In this document: positions 1 through 9,640 of the stretch, piece after piece
How positions within the stretch are numbered: position 1 is the stretch's first letter
Layout of the letters: each line of letters starts with the position of its first letter
Translations under genes and position numbers: made by a program
Notes under the pieces: model-generated
What the model was told of the DNA's origin: nothing
The model's input: only the letters and a program-made list of their open reading frames with translations
Database searches by the model: none
Source: Pomphorhynchus laevis
Taxonomy: Eukaryota; Acanthocephala; Palaeacanthocephala; Echinorhynchida; Pomphorhynchidae
Direction: 5' to 3'
DNA: 64,000 nt
Assembly (NCBI GenBank): GCA_012934845.2
Contig: WNNJ02000504.1
Coordinates: 1-64,000, forward strand

Positions 1-130
1 ATATTATATTATAATATAATATATTATTATATTATAATATATAATATAATATTTTTATATTATATTATAATATTTTTATAATATAATCATAAAAATATGG
101 AGGCTTTTTCTTTTTTCGGTCTTTATTCCA
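1..130. repeat. AT-rich low-complexity start with a dispersed repeat block
   Basis: The first 90 bases are almost pure A/T with TATAATATTA-like reiterations. From about 84 to 125 a block (AATCATAAAAATATG then GGCTTTTTC) recurs at 52280-52325, so it is part of a dispersed repeat. No coding potential seen. Confidence 0.6.
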
Positions 131-246
131 AAAGAACGAAAAAAGTAAAATAAAATTCTTTATTTCATTATTCGCTAACCTAAAAATTACTTTTACAGCA
201 ATTTTAATCCATTTATTTAGATAATTTATAAATTACTAAATTTTGT

Positions 247-292
247 AATTTTCTGAAGATGCTAACAGAGGTTAACGAAATACCAAATAAAA
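247..292 (+). ncRNA. Hammerhead-like repeat, copy 1 (CUGAAGA type)
   Basis: The order CTGAAGA, GCTAAC, AGAG, GTTAAC, GAAA fits a hammerhead core (CUGANGA, stem II, GAAA). The flanking AATTTT and a downstream A-rich strand could form stem I. The cleavage-site triplet is imperfect here. The same block occurs at 417-466 and 14393-14436. Hammerheads are known in Penelope-like elements and retrozymes; the assignment here rests on pattern only. Confidence 0.4.
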
Positions 293-416
293 CTTTCCGT
301 TTTTTTGATCCAGCTTTAATAATTCTACATTGTATTATATTTTTAATCATTATATTATAATTATATTATAATTTATAATTATTTTTATGAATTTAATTAT
401 TTTATTCCAATTCAAA

Positions 417-466
417 TTGTAATTTTCTGAAGATGCTAACAGAGGTTAACGAAATATCAATAAAAA
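417..466 (+). ncRNA. Hammerhead-like repeat, copy 2 (CUGAAGA type)
   Basis: Same block as at 247: CTGAAGA, a six-base stem (GCTAAC/GTTAAC with one wobble) and GAAATATC. Here the UC cleavage dinucleotide directly follows a one-pair stem III. AATTTT before the core can pair with AAAATT after it as stem I. No host element could be delimited around it. Confidence 0.4.
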
Positions 467-499
467 ATTTCGTCTTTCATTTAATCACGCTCCGATAAT

Positions 500-1635
500 T
501 CTTTATTAATGAATAAGTTAAAATTAATAACAAGTAAGCAAATAAAATAAAAAAGAATTGACGAGAAAACTGAATATCCTTCGTAAAGATGTATGGACAA
601 GGGCCCTACCATCCTTGTCCATTATTGATTTGAAAATTATCGCTTAAATATTACGATCAATTTATTCTCAGTTCGTTATTGATTAAATACACATATATAA
701 CATGTATATGGCAAATTCACATCGTACGTTTTGATTCAAATCGTAAAAGTTAAATAATTATACAATTTTTCGATATAATTATAATTATGTATGAAGAATA
801 TTACTGATGGATATTACTGAATAATATGAGATGGTAATAATGAACATGGACGTAGTGGACATTCATGTTATTACAAGGTGCAATAATAGAACAGGACAAA
901 GAGGGCAAGCCCTTAGCGATTTCCGGCCTTCATTTCGAGCAGTAAATGTGCGAAATAACTTGCCAAAGGTAATCATCAACATCCGAAATCGAAAACAATT
1001 CCGACCGAAACATTTTAACAAATCGGACAGAGTGAATAAAATGATCCTGTACCTGTATAACTTATCTAATATATCTTTGTTTTACATTTTCATGTTAGTG
1101 GTTTGAACATTCGTAGAAGATTATGGATCTGAATTATTAATATTAATAATTAACAAATATTAGTTCTTAACAGCGGCAGATTCCGGTCGACGTTTGCATT
1201 GCGGTACAAACGTGATCACAAAAGTAAGACTTAATGTTCATCTTAGAAAAAGCTAACTGGTTATCTGATATTAAAATATTGACGTCACCAAATGCGGCAG
1301 ACTACATGAACGAAGAAAATTGTAATAATTTCCAATATTTGTATCACTTAAGATGGAAAGTATCCAAGAATCTTAACCGTCATTATTTGCTTTAGAATTC
1401 CACTAGCGGCGACAGAAAAAATCATTTAATCAGTTTTTTAAAATTTAATTTTAAGTAATTTTTATCTGCAATGTATCGTCAAGATATGTAGTTGACCAAT
1501 TTTTATAAATTTAACTATCCAAACAGAGGCTACAGCGTTTTCATAAGCATTATTAATAAAATCATTTGCAGATTAAATAATTATAATATGGATAAATAAA
1601 TGTTTTTAAAGAGATTCACCGATTTATCCTGCTAA
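500..1635. other. Unassigned AT-rich stretch
   Basis: No recognisable gene or repeat. An open frame of 91 codons at 831-1106 has no motif, no similarity I recognise and composition like its surroundings, so I do not annotate it. Confidence 0.5.
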
Positions 1636-1639
1636 ATTT

Positions 1640-2385
1640 TAACTGCTTGATTATAACTCCTATCACTCGCTTATCTCGAGTCTATTTCTTCCTAAGATCG
1701 ACTATTGACTCTGCCCTTTTGTTTCTTCCTATAAATCCTATCTTATTCCTCTCCAGCGCCTTGTGAATTCCGCCGTGTGTCTCATTTTTCGCCTCCGACA
1801 GTTTGATCACATTACCTCGTTTTTTGTTAAACTAAACTGGTTAACTATCGAAAACCGCATTTTATTCCGTATCCTTTGCATCACTTTTCGATTCATTTCC
1901 TCAAACTAACCTTCTTATCTGCATCTTCTTGCACTTACTGAATCCCGAATCACCTTCAGTAATCTTCGTTGATGTGGCATCTCTTCTTCTCCATGTTTCG
2001 TAATTGTCCTCAAATTGTAGCGGCCGCTTACTTTTATTGCCGCTCCTCTTATCTATAATATATTGCCTTCAGCCATCCGCTCAACAGCCTATTTTCCATC
2101 TTTCAAACAGTCTCCGCTATCTTTTATCGTTTAATAATTGATTCAATTATTATAACTCATTAAAACTCTCCCACACATCAACATCAGCATATCGACATTG
2201 TTCATACTTTTGTTATTTTTCATTTTTTTATTTTCGTAAATCCACAATAGCTTAATCGAAACTATTCAAATTAACATAATCCGAATTATTATTTGTGGTA
2301 AACTCTTTTAATTTATAATTTAGCAAACTTCTAAGTTATTGTACATCTACAATAGACACTTTAATAAACCTGACTTAAAAAACAG
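1640..2385 (+). mobile_element. L2-like LINE, 3' part, family with AATAAACCTG tail (copy 1)
   Basis: Conceptual reading gives pieces such as PLQRLVNSAVCLIFRLRQFD and FVKLNWLTIENRILFRI, which align with the C-terminal region of the family A LINE ORF2 (PLQRIVNASVRILLRLRRFD there). The C-terminal piece IAAPLIYNILPSAIRS follows near 2040, then a 3' UTR ending in TACATCTACAATAG, ACTTTAATAAACCTG and an A run near 2385. Several stops and frameshifts interrupt the frame. Two more copies of this tail lie at 2640-2965 and 44236-44695. Decayed and 5'-truncated. Confidence 0.75.
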
Positions 2386-2628
2386 CGATTTATAATCGGA
2401 ATTACAGACGCAATGCTACTAGCGAACTGAGATAATCGATTCTTACTTGACCGTAAATCAAAATACTTCTTTTGCAGTTTATATCACTAAGGTAGTCCTC
2501 ACTACCCGGCCCTTATACTTAGCTGTAAGAACTGCGATAAACAATGACATTTACTAATCCCGTAAACGTTTTACCCCGTATATGTTAAGCAAATCAACGT
2601 AACTTAAATCCTTGTGTCAATTCTTGTG

Positions 2629-2655
2629 TCGTTCTCTGCGGAAAACAGAGAACGA
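2629..2655. repeat. Ten-bp inverted repeat with 7-nt loop
   Basis: TCGTTCTCTG and CAGAGAACGA face each other around CGGAAAA. It marks the junction just before the second copy of the L2-like tail. Confidence 0.7.
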
Positions 2656-2965
2656 TGATTTTTATTGCCGCTCCTATTCTCTGGAATAAACTACCTCTTG
2701 CGATCCGCTCAACTGCTTTCTTTTCATCCTTCAAGCACATTCTTTGCACGTTTTTGCCCCTTAATAATTGATTCAATTATTTAAACTCTTTAAAACTCTC
2801 CTACACTCTCCAACACATCAACCTATTGACATTGCTCATACTTTTTTTGTAATTTTTCATTTTTATTTGGTAAAAACTGTAAATTTGTAATTTAGTGGAC
2901 TTGTAAGTGGTAGTATATCCACAATAGCCAATTAATGAACATGTACATAAAATACATTCTACGTT
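2640..2965 (+). mobile_element. L2-like LINE, 3' end only (copy 2)
   Basis: Reads IAAPILWNKLPLAIRST and then a 3' UTR with the same landmarks as the copies at 1640 and 44236 (TTTAGTGGACTTGTAAGTGG, then a CCACAATAGCC version of the tail). The coding remnant is about 25 residues. It is a very short 5'-truncated insertion; no target-site duplication could be fixed. Confidence 0.7.
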
Positions 2966-2969
2966 TTTT

Positions 2970-3206
2970 ATCATCCTCACTTGTCGAAAAATCTGTAATC
3001 TGCAATGATCTACCTTCGCAAACATTTGATACAATGGTAGTAAAGTGATCGTATTCTTAGATTAAACCACCACAGACATTTTCTGCATTTCAACATGTTA
3101 TCTAGTACGGGTAAATATTTAAGAATTAAGTTTGTTAATCTTTTCAAATGATAAGTTCTTGGGTGGATCAGTGCGACATTTCAGAATACATTCCTTCTAA
3201 TTTAGT
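2970..3206. other. Unassigned stretch
   Basis: No gene or repeat recognised between the L2-like tail and the hairpin cluster at 3207. Confidence 0.4.
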
Positions 3207-3302
3207 GTTTGCAACTTGTTATTTGAATAACAAGCTGCAAACGAGTACATCAAAATCGATATCCGAGTACATCGGATATCGACAGCATTTCCAAAATGCT
3301 GT
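3207..3302. repeat. Three back-to-back hairpins
   Basis: Three adjoining inverted repeats. 3207-3242 has arms of 16-17 bp with one mismatch. 3257-3281 has CGATATCCGA and TCGGATATCG around GTACA. 3282-3302 has ACAGCATTT and AAATGCTGT around CCA. They abut the LINE fragment that starts near 3290. Confidence 0.85.
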
Positions 3303-4035
3303 AAATGTGCTTGTATGCGTTTACAATCACGCAGTCATAGTGTGTATCCAACTCATCATCTTGAGGATAAGAACATTAAAGTAGTAACTCGTCTTAGCGA
3401 CCTTGGAACAGTAGTTGCGAATGATTTTTCGACTAGTTGGAATACTGAGTTGGCTTGCTCAAGAGCAAATCGAATGGTTGGGATGATTCGTAGTACTTTT
3501 AGTGTGTTGAGTCCAGTTTCATTTAGAGCACTCGCCAACGCATTTGTGATCAGTCATCCACCTATGCATCACAATGTTACAGTGCAGCACAATTGAAAAT
3601 GTGCAGCGCCGGGCAACAAAGCTCGTAAATTCAGTTAAAGCCTAACCTTATAATGAAAGGCTAAAAAACTTGGTATGGTTTCTATAAGCGACCTTCGGTT
3701 TCGGCGAGATATGTGTTCAACATGGGAAGCTTTACACAAGGGAAATCACGTCTTAAGAGAATTGATGACTGTTCGGAAAAGTCGGAATTTGCGTAGACAC
3801 AATTTTACTTTAGCCCATCGCCGAGTTATACGCTCTAAAACTGTACAATTTGGACACCGAATCGTAGGTAAGTGGAACCGATTAAGTGAAGAAATTGTCA
3901 ACTCAAGATCGGTTTCAACATTCAAACATGAACTTTTTTAACTTTTGTTTGTGAGTCTGTCTTTTTTTTTCGTTACTTTTTTTTGTTACTGTGAGCTTTG
4001 CTCGTCTGTTTGTCGAAATAATAATAAAATAATTA
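3290..4035 (+). mobile_element. CR1-like LINE, 3' part (C1)
   Basis: ORF2 C-terminal remnant. It starts in the RT palm after the YADD box (KCACMRLQS, then LSDLGTVVANDFST), runs through the thumb (SRANRMVGMIRSTFSVLSP) and ends at 3941 with FKHELF before a stop. The last 88 codons (3675-3941) are one open frame; upstream parts are frameshifted near 3600-3670. The 3' end carries GAGC-TTT-GCTC (3993-4003) followed by AAATAATAATAA. Clade by motif resemblance only. Confidence 0.8.
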
Positions 4036-4344
4036 ACACTGGTTTCTTGAAGGAAGACTAGTATTGTGTGCACCAACTTTGATAAAACAAAAATTTTCAA
4101 GGTAAAATGAATGCGTTCAATCTATAAAGCATGTTTTACATATTATTAAAGTTAATAAAAAGTAATTAAATTATTTATTAAAGTTAAACGTATTTTTTTA
4201 GTCACGCCACGACATCTACGAAATATAGACTCACAAAAAGACGTGTATAACACTTCTGCAATCATTATGATAAAGCCTGCAAATGCAAGTCACGAAAAAA
4301 CATAACTAAGGCTGCTGTGATAATCACTTTTGACATGAGAAATA
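4036..4344. other. Unassigned AT-rich spacer
   Basis: A/T-rich DNA between two LINE remnants; nothing recognisable on either strand. Confidence 0.5.
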
Positions 4345-4735
4345 AATGAATAAATTAAAAAAAGATTTATTTTAACGTGGCAAATGCGTGCCAGCGCACG
4401 CTTACATGACCACAACAAAACAAGACTGTGAATCAGGTGTCGAGAAGGTGTGAACGGAGGAGGTGTTTGAATGTGATAAAGGAGGGGGCGCGGCGGACGT
4501 CGAGAGGGAGTTGATTCCAGGCGAGTGAGGCGGCGACGAGGAAGGATCGGAGACCGTAGTTGTTGGAGTAATTAGGAACGTGGAGTAAGAGGGTATGACA
4601 GGAACGAAGCGATAGCGAGGTGGGGCGAGTGTCGTCTAAGAAAGGAAGGTTGATGAACGATGGGGAGCCGACAGCGATAAGACGAAAAGTTACGAGAAGA
4701 AGGCGGAGTTTGATGCGGATGTGGATGGTGGGATT
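4345..4735 (-). mobile_element. L2-like LINE 3' end, GC-richer subfamily, 5'-truncated
   Basis: Minus strand from 4732 to a TGA at 4433-4435 is open for about 100 codons: PTIHIRIKLRLLLVTFRLIA, then FINLPFLDDTRP, HTLLLHVPNYSNNYGLRSFL, AASLAWNQLPLDVRRAPSF. This aligns residue by residue with the C-terminus of family A ORF2. The 3' UTR keeps a GCGTGC/GCACGC stem-loop and ATTTGCCACGTTAAA. Codon third positions are much richer in C than in the family A copies, which suggests a distinct and younger source. The truncation point is where flanking A/T DNA begins near 4735. Confidence 0.85.
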
Positions 4736-4739
4736 ATTT

Positions 4740-5130
4740 ATTATAGTATTAATTATGATAGTATTATTTATTATGTTAATCTTGTACGGACAAACTTCAT
4801 ATAAGTAGGAATGTCGTAGCTTGTGTATTCTTCTAATGGGATTGTGGATGCAACTATTTATTTCGATTAATTTTTGTTTGAAAATTTAATTTAAACGATT
4901 TTTATTTAAACGAAATTCAGTTTTTAACACTTGATTAACTATACTTTGCATAATTACCAATTCCTAAAATCACGGCTTCGTGTCTTGATCTTAATGGAAT
5001 GATCTCTTAGAGTGTATTAAGAATTACTTTCAAATTTCAATAGAGTTTGGAAATCATAAAGATTCTTCAGGAACTCTTCTGGGCACGAAAGCTTAAACAT
5101 ATCACGAACTAGAGAAATATAAAGAACAAA
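4740..5130. other. Unassigned AT-rich spacer
   Basis: No gene or recognisable repeat between the two LINE remnants. Confidence 0.45.
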
Positions 5131-5462
5131 TATAGGTGATTCCTACTTTTCTCAACGCCGTTCACATCGCATTCTTATACGTTCTAAACGTACTCTCTTT
5201 TGGCGAAATCAACTCGAGTCATCTTCCAACCCTAAATCTCATTGGAAAATCTTAAACTCAATTATTTCACGATCATCTACCCTTTGTAATATAAATCTTG
5301 ATGAATTTTCTTTTTATCTACAAACTAAGCTATCTAATTTACTTTTCCTACTACCCATAGCCCCCTTGTACCCACTCTTATCTTTAAATACTTCCCTCCC
5401 AGAACTATTCCACCTTCTTCCCGTTTCGTCTGATGAAGTTTCTTCAGTTCTGCTATCATTAC
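5131..5462 (+). mobile_element. Family A L2-like LINE, copy 1, left part
   Basis: From GTGATTCCTACTTTTCTC onward this matches 25583-25915 of copy 2 at high identity. It encodes the stretch before the RT fingers (RDSYFSLRRSHLILIRTK in copy 2). The match stops at ATTACCTAATAA, where an AAT-repeat tail of a minus-strand LINE begins, and resumes at about 9641. The 5' end is truncated at 5131. Confidence 0.85.
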
Positions 5463-5520
5463 CTAATAATAATAATAATAATACAGAGTTTTATTTCCCG
5501 TTCCGCCTTTCGGCTGGGCA
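5463..5520 (-). terminator. LINE-B 3' end: GNRA-capped hairpin and (AAT)n tail
   Basis: On the minus strand a 3-bp stem closed by GAAA (GCC-GAAA-GGC, 5505-5514) lies about 20 bases before ATTATTATTATTATT. Similar stem-loop plus AAT tails close four other LINE copies here (4000, 13258, 18126, 22412), fitting the known role of 3' structures in template recognition by LINE RTs. Confidence 0.6.
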
Positions 5521-5601
5521 AATAATTACAAAATAGGAAATTAGTCAGAATCAACAAAATTTGAAGTATACATATTGTCTTCTTAATGCGTCGTTTTTTG
5601 A

Positions 5602-8436
5602 TCAATGACGAAGATCATTAATCTCTTGAAGTGACATAAGGCTGAGTTGAGGGCAGGCTAGAGCATGGAGCAATGCATCACAGGAAGAAGCACAGAAGCG
5701 GCATATACAAGAAGAATCACGGCGATGACAAGCGAGAAGTCGGCGACAGTAGTTATCATGAAAACCATGAATAGATAACCTCCATATCAATGGGCGTTTC
5801 ACATTTAACGGTGATCTCCAACTGTTTTGCAGGTACACAGGAGAATTGGCTAAATCATGATCCACGTTTAAGAATTTAGTCTCAAGAGCTACCAAATGTT
5901 GGAGATAACTAGACGTTTGAACACATCTAAGACTACTACATAATCGGACACTAAGCGGCTTTATTTTTGCCAAGTATGTGATCGCTGTCGTACTACATTT
6001 ATTGGATACTCCAACTATATGTTTCAAAAATCGGGCCTGACACCTATCAATCTGTCTAAAATTTAACTCAGTGAGGTCCTCCCAGAATGTTGCCAACCCA
6101 TACTGAATAATTGGTAGAAGCATTAACTCGAAATATCTCAACGCTCCTTCAAACGACAGCTTCCTTAGTTGAGGATATGAAGCCGTTTTAATTGCAATCT
6201 TAGAAGATTTAGCCTCAAGGTGCGCGGTAAAAGACCATCTAGACGTTAATAGAACGCCAAGATACTTATAATTAGTACAGAACTCTAGTGTCTGAGACTT
6301 TATAAAAAGCGAGTCATGCTTGGATAAACGACCACCACCGCGGAACTTCACTACCTTTGATTTTGAAATGTTGATGTCTAGTTCATTCCGACTACAAAAT
6401 ACAGTCAAGCCATCGAGTGCCTTTTGAGCCGTGCCTAGGTTTCTTGTCAGGATCACAAGATCGTCAGCATATAGCGCCAACTCAACTTCGTTTGCAAAAG
6501 ACCGTATAACCGGTGGTAAATCAATAACGAAGATTGAAAATAATAGAGGACTGATTGGGTCCCCCTGCAATACGCCATGATTAACTGTGAAGAAGTCAGA
6601 GTATGCTAAATCATCGAATACCTTGACACGGTTAGGTAATAGAATCTGATATAGTAGGCGAAGAAAGCGCCCACGAAGATTACAATTATTATGCAGCTTA
6701 GAAAGTAGGATATTTCGATTGACTGAGTCAAATGCTCTACGAAAATCAATAAAGATGGCATATAATGAATTTTTATTAGAAATACAGTTGACTACAGAAG
6801 AACGCACTAGACTGATAGCATCACAAGTCGAGCGACCTTGCCGAAATCCAAATTGTTCTTCAGGCAATAACGAAGAACAGTGCTTAGCTAGTCGAGAAGT
6901 TAATACAAACGACAATAATTTATAAACGTGGTTTAAAAGGAAAATTCCGCGATAAGAGTCTGGAGATTCCAAAGGACCGGTGCCCTTATATAGAACTTTC
7001 ACTATCCCCTCTTTCCAAGAGAATGGCAAACAGGATCCATAGAGTAGAGAATTGAACATAAAGGTCCAATAGCTGCCAAATATGTGGAATGTAGCTCGGA
7101 GTTGCTCCACGCAGAGATTATCCGGACCACTAGCTTTCTTCACATGCATCCGCGCAAGGCATCCTTCAATTTCCTCAATGGAAAAGGGTGTATCAATCAA
7201 ACCAGAGGAACCGTCAAAATCAAAATTATTAGCTGGCAATGACAACGATAGATCATCGAGATGGAGGAAAGAGCGAAAGTGATCAACCCACTTGGAAAGC
7301 GGAACTAAAGACATGATTTTATTATGATGTTTAGAATGGACTTTCCATGGAAAGCTCTCTGCCAAACTTAATCGATGACACTCTTCTGCGTACAAACGAT
7401 CTCGGTGAAAAGTCTGCAGCATTTTGGTATAAACCCGTCGAAGGACAATATAAGCCTCCTTTGTAGAATGCCCACTACTACAATCGCGAGACATTCTAAG
7501 CAGTGTTCGCTGCATTTCTTGCAGGATAGGCCACTTGCGATAATTAAAAGGACGACTCGTGAAGCGCCGACTGGAAGACGAACCACAACTCTGAACTATT
7601 GCCGCAGTCAAAAGATCAGCACTCACATGATGTTGACCAGTTGACATAAGAGAATAAGCTTTAAGAACCACTTGGATATTTAAAGACTCGGGATTCACAA
7701 TACGAGAGTGACACAATCTAGTTGGAGATTCTAATATCTGAGAATGAAAATTGACTATACAGTTTACCGGCTTATGCTTGCGTATCAAAGACCATTCAGA
7801 GGCAAGCATGGTATTCATCTTCGTTACCTCGCAATTAGAAAAGGCAAAATCTAATAAACTTCTCGACCGATAACACTCATAAGACCATTTCTCAGCGGGG
7901 ATACAAAGTTTTAAGTTCATAGATGCAAAGTAACTAATAAGCTGTTGAAGTTTTGGTCTATATGGAACTGAATATTTTGCATTAAAATCACCACCAACAA
8001 AAACTCTCGAATTAGATGGCAAATTAGAACAAAGCTGTGAAATTTCATCAATAATGTCAGCCGCAGAGAAGTCGGGATTAAAATAAACCGCAATGATAAC
8101 CAGATAAGGAGTTACAAGACAAATGCAATTATCTGAGACAGAGTGAGACCAAGTTGAAGGCAAACACTTTATTGCTAGTATAACACCACCAAATGGACGA
8201 CCTCTACCGTGTGAGCGGGCAGGTAGGTCAAAGGTATAGAACCCTTGTAGAGAAAGATGATTCAGACTAAAAGTCTCATTGAAAATTACCGCATCAAAAC
8301 GCTGAATCCACGAGGCCAAACCCAGATTAAGCAGAGATGATAAGCCTTCAACATTAAATAAAAGAATGCTAACCTTCGAGAAATCAAAATTAGTAACAAT
8401 TGAGGAAGCAGAAAAAGGGAAAGGCTCTTCACATAG
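5602..8436 (-). CDS. LINE-B ORF2: APE endonuclease and reverse transcriptase
   Basis: About 944 codons from just after the ORF1 stop to TGA at 5602. The N-terminal APE endonuclease shows FNVEGL, FNETF, VGGDFNAKYSVPY, SLLDFAF and KHKPV. The RT has FIDFRRAFDSVNR (6725-6757), GVLQGDPISPLLF and LYADDLVI (near 6460-6475), all catalytic Asp present. A C-terminal knuckle CRFCASSCDALLHALAC lies near 5650-5712. The usual role is target-primed reverse transcription: APE nicks DNA and RT copies the RNA there. The first in-frame ATG lies after the GGDFNA box, so no AUG can start an intact APE domain. The frame is contiguous with ORF1 across one TGA, which points to read-through or a recent point change. 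No frameshift seen. Confidence 0.9.
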   Translation of the reverse strand, partial: LCEEPFPFSASSIVTNFDFSKVSILLFNVEGLSSLLNLGLASWIQRFDAVIFNETFSLNHLSLQGFYTFDLPARSHGRGRPFGGVILAIKCLPSTWSHSVSDNCICLVTPYLVIIAVYFNPDFSAADIIDEISQLCSNLPSNSRVFVGGDFNAKYSVPYRPKLQQLISYFASMNLKLCIPAEKWSYECYRSRSLLDFAFSNCEVTKMNTMLASEWSLIRKHKPVNCIVNFHSQILESPTRLCHSRIVNPESLNIQVVLKAYSLMSTGQHHVSADLLTAAIVQSCGSSSSRRFTSRPFNYRKWPILQEMQRTLLRMSRDCSSGHSTKEAYIVLRRVYTKMLQTFHRDRLYAEECHRLSLAESFPWKVHSKHHNKIMSLVPLSKWVDHFRSFLHLDDLSLSLPANNFDFDGSSGLIDTPFSIEEIEGCLARMHVKKASGPDNLCVEQLRATFHIFGSYWTFMFNSLLYGSCLPFSWKEGIVKVLYKGTGPLESPDSYRGIFLLNHVYKLLSFVLTSRLAKHCSSLLPEEQFGFRQGRSTCDAISLVRSSVVNCISNKNSLYAIFIDFRRAFDSVNRNILLSKLHNNCNLRGRFLRLLYQILLPNRVKVFDDLAYSDFFTVNHGVLQGDPISPLLFSIFVIDLPPVIRSFANEVELALYADDLVILTRNLGTAQKALDGLTVFCSRNELDINISKSKVVKFRGGGRLSKHDSLFIKSQTLEFCTNYKYLGVLLTSRWSFTAHLEAKSSKIAIKTASYPQLRKLSFEGALRYFELMLLPIIQYGLATFWEDLTELNFRQIDRCQARFLKHIVGVSNKCSTTAITYLAKIKPLSVRLCSSLRCVQTSSYLQHLVALETKFLNVDHDLANSPVYLQNSWRSPLNVKRPLIWRLSIHGFHDNYCRRLLACHRRDSSCICRFCASSCDALLHALACPQLSLMSLQEINDLRH

Positions 8437-8445
8437 TCATATAGG
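8428..8445 (-). promoter_or_regulatory. UGA-CUA stop context between ORF1 and ORF2
   Basis: ORF1 ends CCT ATA TGA (TGA at 8439-8437) and the same frame continues CTA TGT GAA GAG into ORF2. UGA followed by CUA is the best known leaky-stop context in eukaryotes and in alphaviruses. The ATG that overlaps this stop would open only a two-codon frame, so re-initiation there does not reach ORF2. Read-through is an inference. Confidence 0.55.
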
Positions 8446-9486
8446 CGAAGAAATTTCTATCCCAGACATAGTTTCCTCAGTACTAGTTGTAGTCTCACCC
8501 ACTCTCAAAACACGAGTATTTCTTATGCGATATATGCCAGACGGATCAGCCAGGCGTTTCTTTTTAAGTTCGGCGCGCAACGCGTTTTGAATCTCACGTT
8601 CCGCCGGGGACAAATTTGGTTGAATGTATACTCTCTGGAAAAGAACTGACGATTTCAAACGGTGAGCTGATCGAATAATAGTATCTACATAATGTCCATC
8701 TAGAGAAATTAAGAGCCACGGAGGCACATCACTCCGCTTCGCAGGAAGTCTGAAAAATGAGAATTTTTTGTCTGCTGGTAAAACAAAACCAATCTCCCTG
8801 AATAAAGCCTGAATAGATTTTTGTTCATCCTCAGAAATTGGTAAATTTCTAATAATAACTGTATTTGAGCGTTTCGCCTGTGATTCGCAAGCTTTAATGA
8901 TATTAAGTGGACTATTATTTTGGATTGATGCCGAAGAAGCAGCAATTACTGACCGTGTAACTTCGCGTCGAACAACCTCTGCAAAGGAACGTTTTGAAAT
9001 GTTTTCAATGTGTTGAGAAGAAGATTCTGGTATCGAAAGCTTAAGAGCTGCAAAATCAGACTCTAAGCTTTTAATCAACCCTTCCTGCTTTTTCAGTTCC
9101 TCCATAATATAAGAGATTTTAGAAGCTGCACATGTGCCGCACAAGAAGTCTTGCTGAAAGAACTCACGAGATATCCGAACGGGGACCCTGATAACTGTGT
9201 AAAGACTACAATTTTCATTCGTACATTTTATTTCATGCGTGACAAAATCCGATATTATTGGATTGCAAGTATCAGATTGAAAGGGGGCAATCGACTGATA
9301 ATTTGTGATGGGTATAGTTTCTACTGAGGATACTTGCTTTTGGGATGACCGCGATCCGTCATTGTGACACCTTCCCTTCTTTGAAGGCAAACACCCCAAA
9401 CAAGGCCTGCCCCCATTGACACAACTACAACTTTTACATAAGGCGTTGTTTCCATTGCATGAACAGCAGCGTTCTGAATTCGTCAT
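8437..9486 (-). CDS. LINE-B ORF1: Cys-rich, coiled-coil and RRM-like RNA-binding protein
   Basis: 349 codons from ATG (9486-9484; MTNSERCC) to TGA at 8437. Residues 7-25 or so form a cluster with spacing C-x2-C-x6-C-x2-C-x-C-x6-C-x2-C, followed by GRCHN. A second set (KCTNENC ... FLCGTCAAS, about 75-110) looks like a Cys finger and is followed by a heptad-like stretch (MEELKKQEGLIKSLES). An RRM-like fold follows (NTVIIRNLP as RNP2-like, PPWLLISLDG as RNP1-like), then a basic C-terminal domain (LSPAEREIQNALRAELKKKR) typical of L1/CR1-type ORF1 proteins. ORF1 proteins bind element RNA and form the RNP. A GC-poor 5' UTR of about 155 bases precedes it. Confidence 0.88.
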   Translation of the reverse strand: MTNSERCCSCNGNNALCKSCSCVNGGRPCLGCLPSKKGRCHNDGSRSSQKQVSSVETIPITNYQSIAPFQSDTCNPIISDFVTHEIKCTNENCSLYTVIRVPVRISREFFQQDFLCGTCAASKISYIMEELKKQEGLIKSLESDFAALKLSIPESSSQHIENISKRSFAEVVRREVTRSVIAASSASIQNNSPLNIIKACESQAKRSNTVIIRNLPISEDEQKSIQALFREIGFVLPADKKFSFFRLPAKRSDVPPWLLISLDGHYVDTIIRSAHRLKSSVLFQRVYIQPNLSPAEREIQNALRAELKKKRLADPSGIYRIRNTRVLRVGETTTSTEETMSGIEISSPI

Positions 9487-9640
9487 TTGTGATGGCAAAA
9501 GCGCAATGATACACTTGATATACTTGATGTTATTGTAGTTACGTTAATAAATCTTGATTTGATTGTAGGTTGAACGCGCAATTTAGTTGTGTATATTAAT
9601 CTCTCAAACTCTTTTAATAATAATACAAATTTATTTAATG

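Larger units (their letters stand above)
5463..9640 (-). mobile_element. Family B APE-type LINE, near full length, inserted in family A copy 1
   Basis: The element reads on the minus strand. It has a 5' UTR (about 9640-9487), ORF1 (9486-8437), one in-frame TGA, ORF2 (8436-5602), a 3' UTR with a GCC-GAAA-GGC hairpin, and an (AAT)n tail at 5463-5483. Both frames are free of other stops, so this is the best preserved element in the window and could have been active recently. The flanking sequence on both sides is family A LINE, joined without a gap relative to copy 2 (ATTACCTAATAAAACC at 25907-25922). Clade not fixed: RT with FIDF, LQGDP and YADD boxes and a C-terminal Cys/His knuckle suggest the Jockey/CR1/I assemblage. 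Confidence 0.9.

Noticed and set aside
831-1106. 91-codon plus-strand frame
   Set aside because: No motif, no family resemblance, and composition equal to flanking non-coding DNA.
4620-4808. 62-codon plus-strand frame with a hydrophobic end
   Set aside because: It is the antisense shadow of the L2-like ORF2 fragment on the minus strand, extended into A/T DNA.
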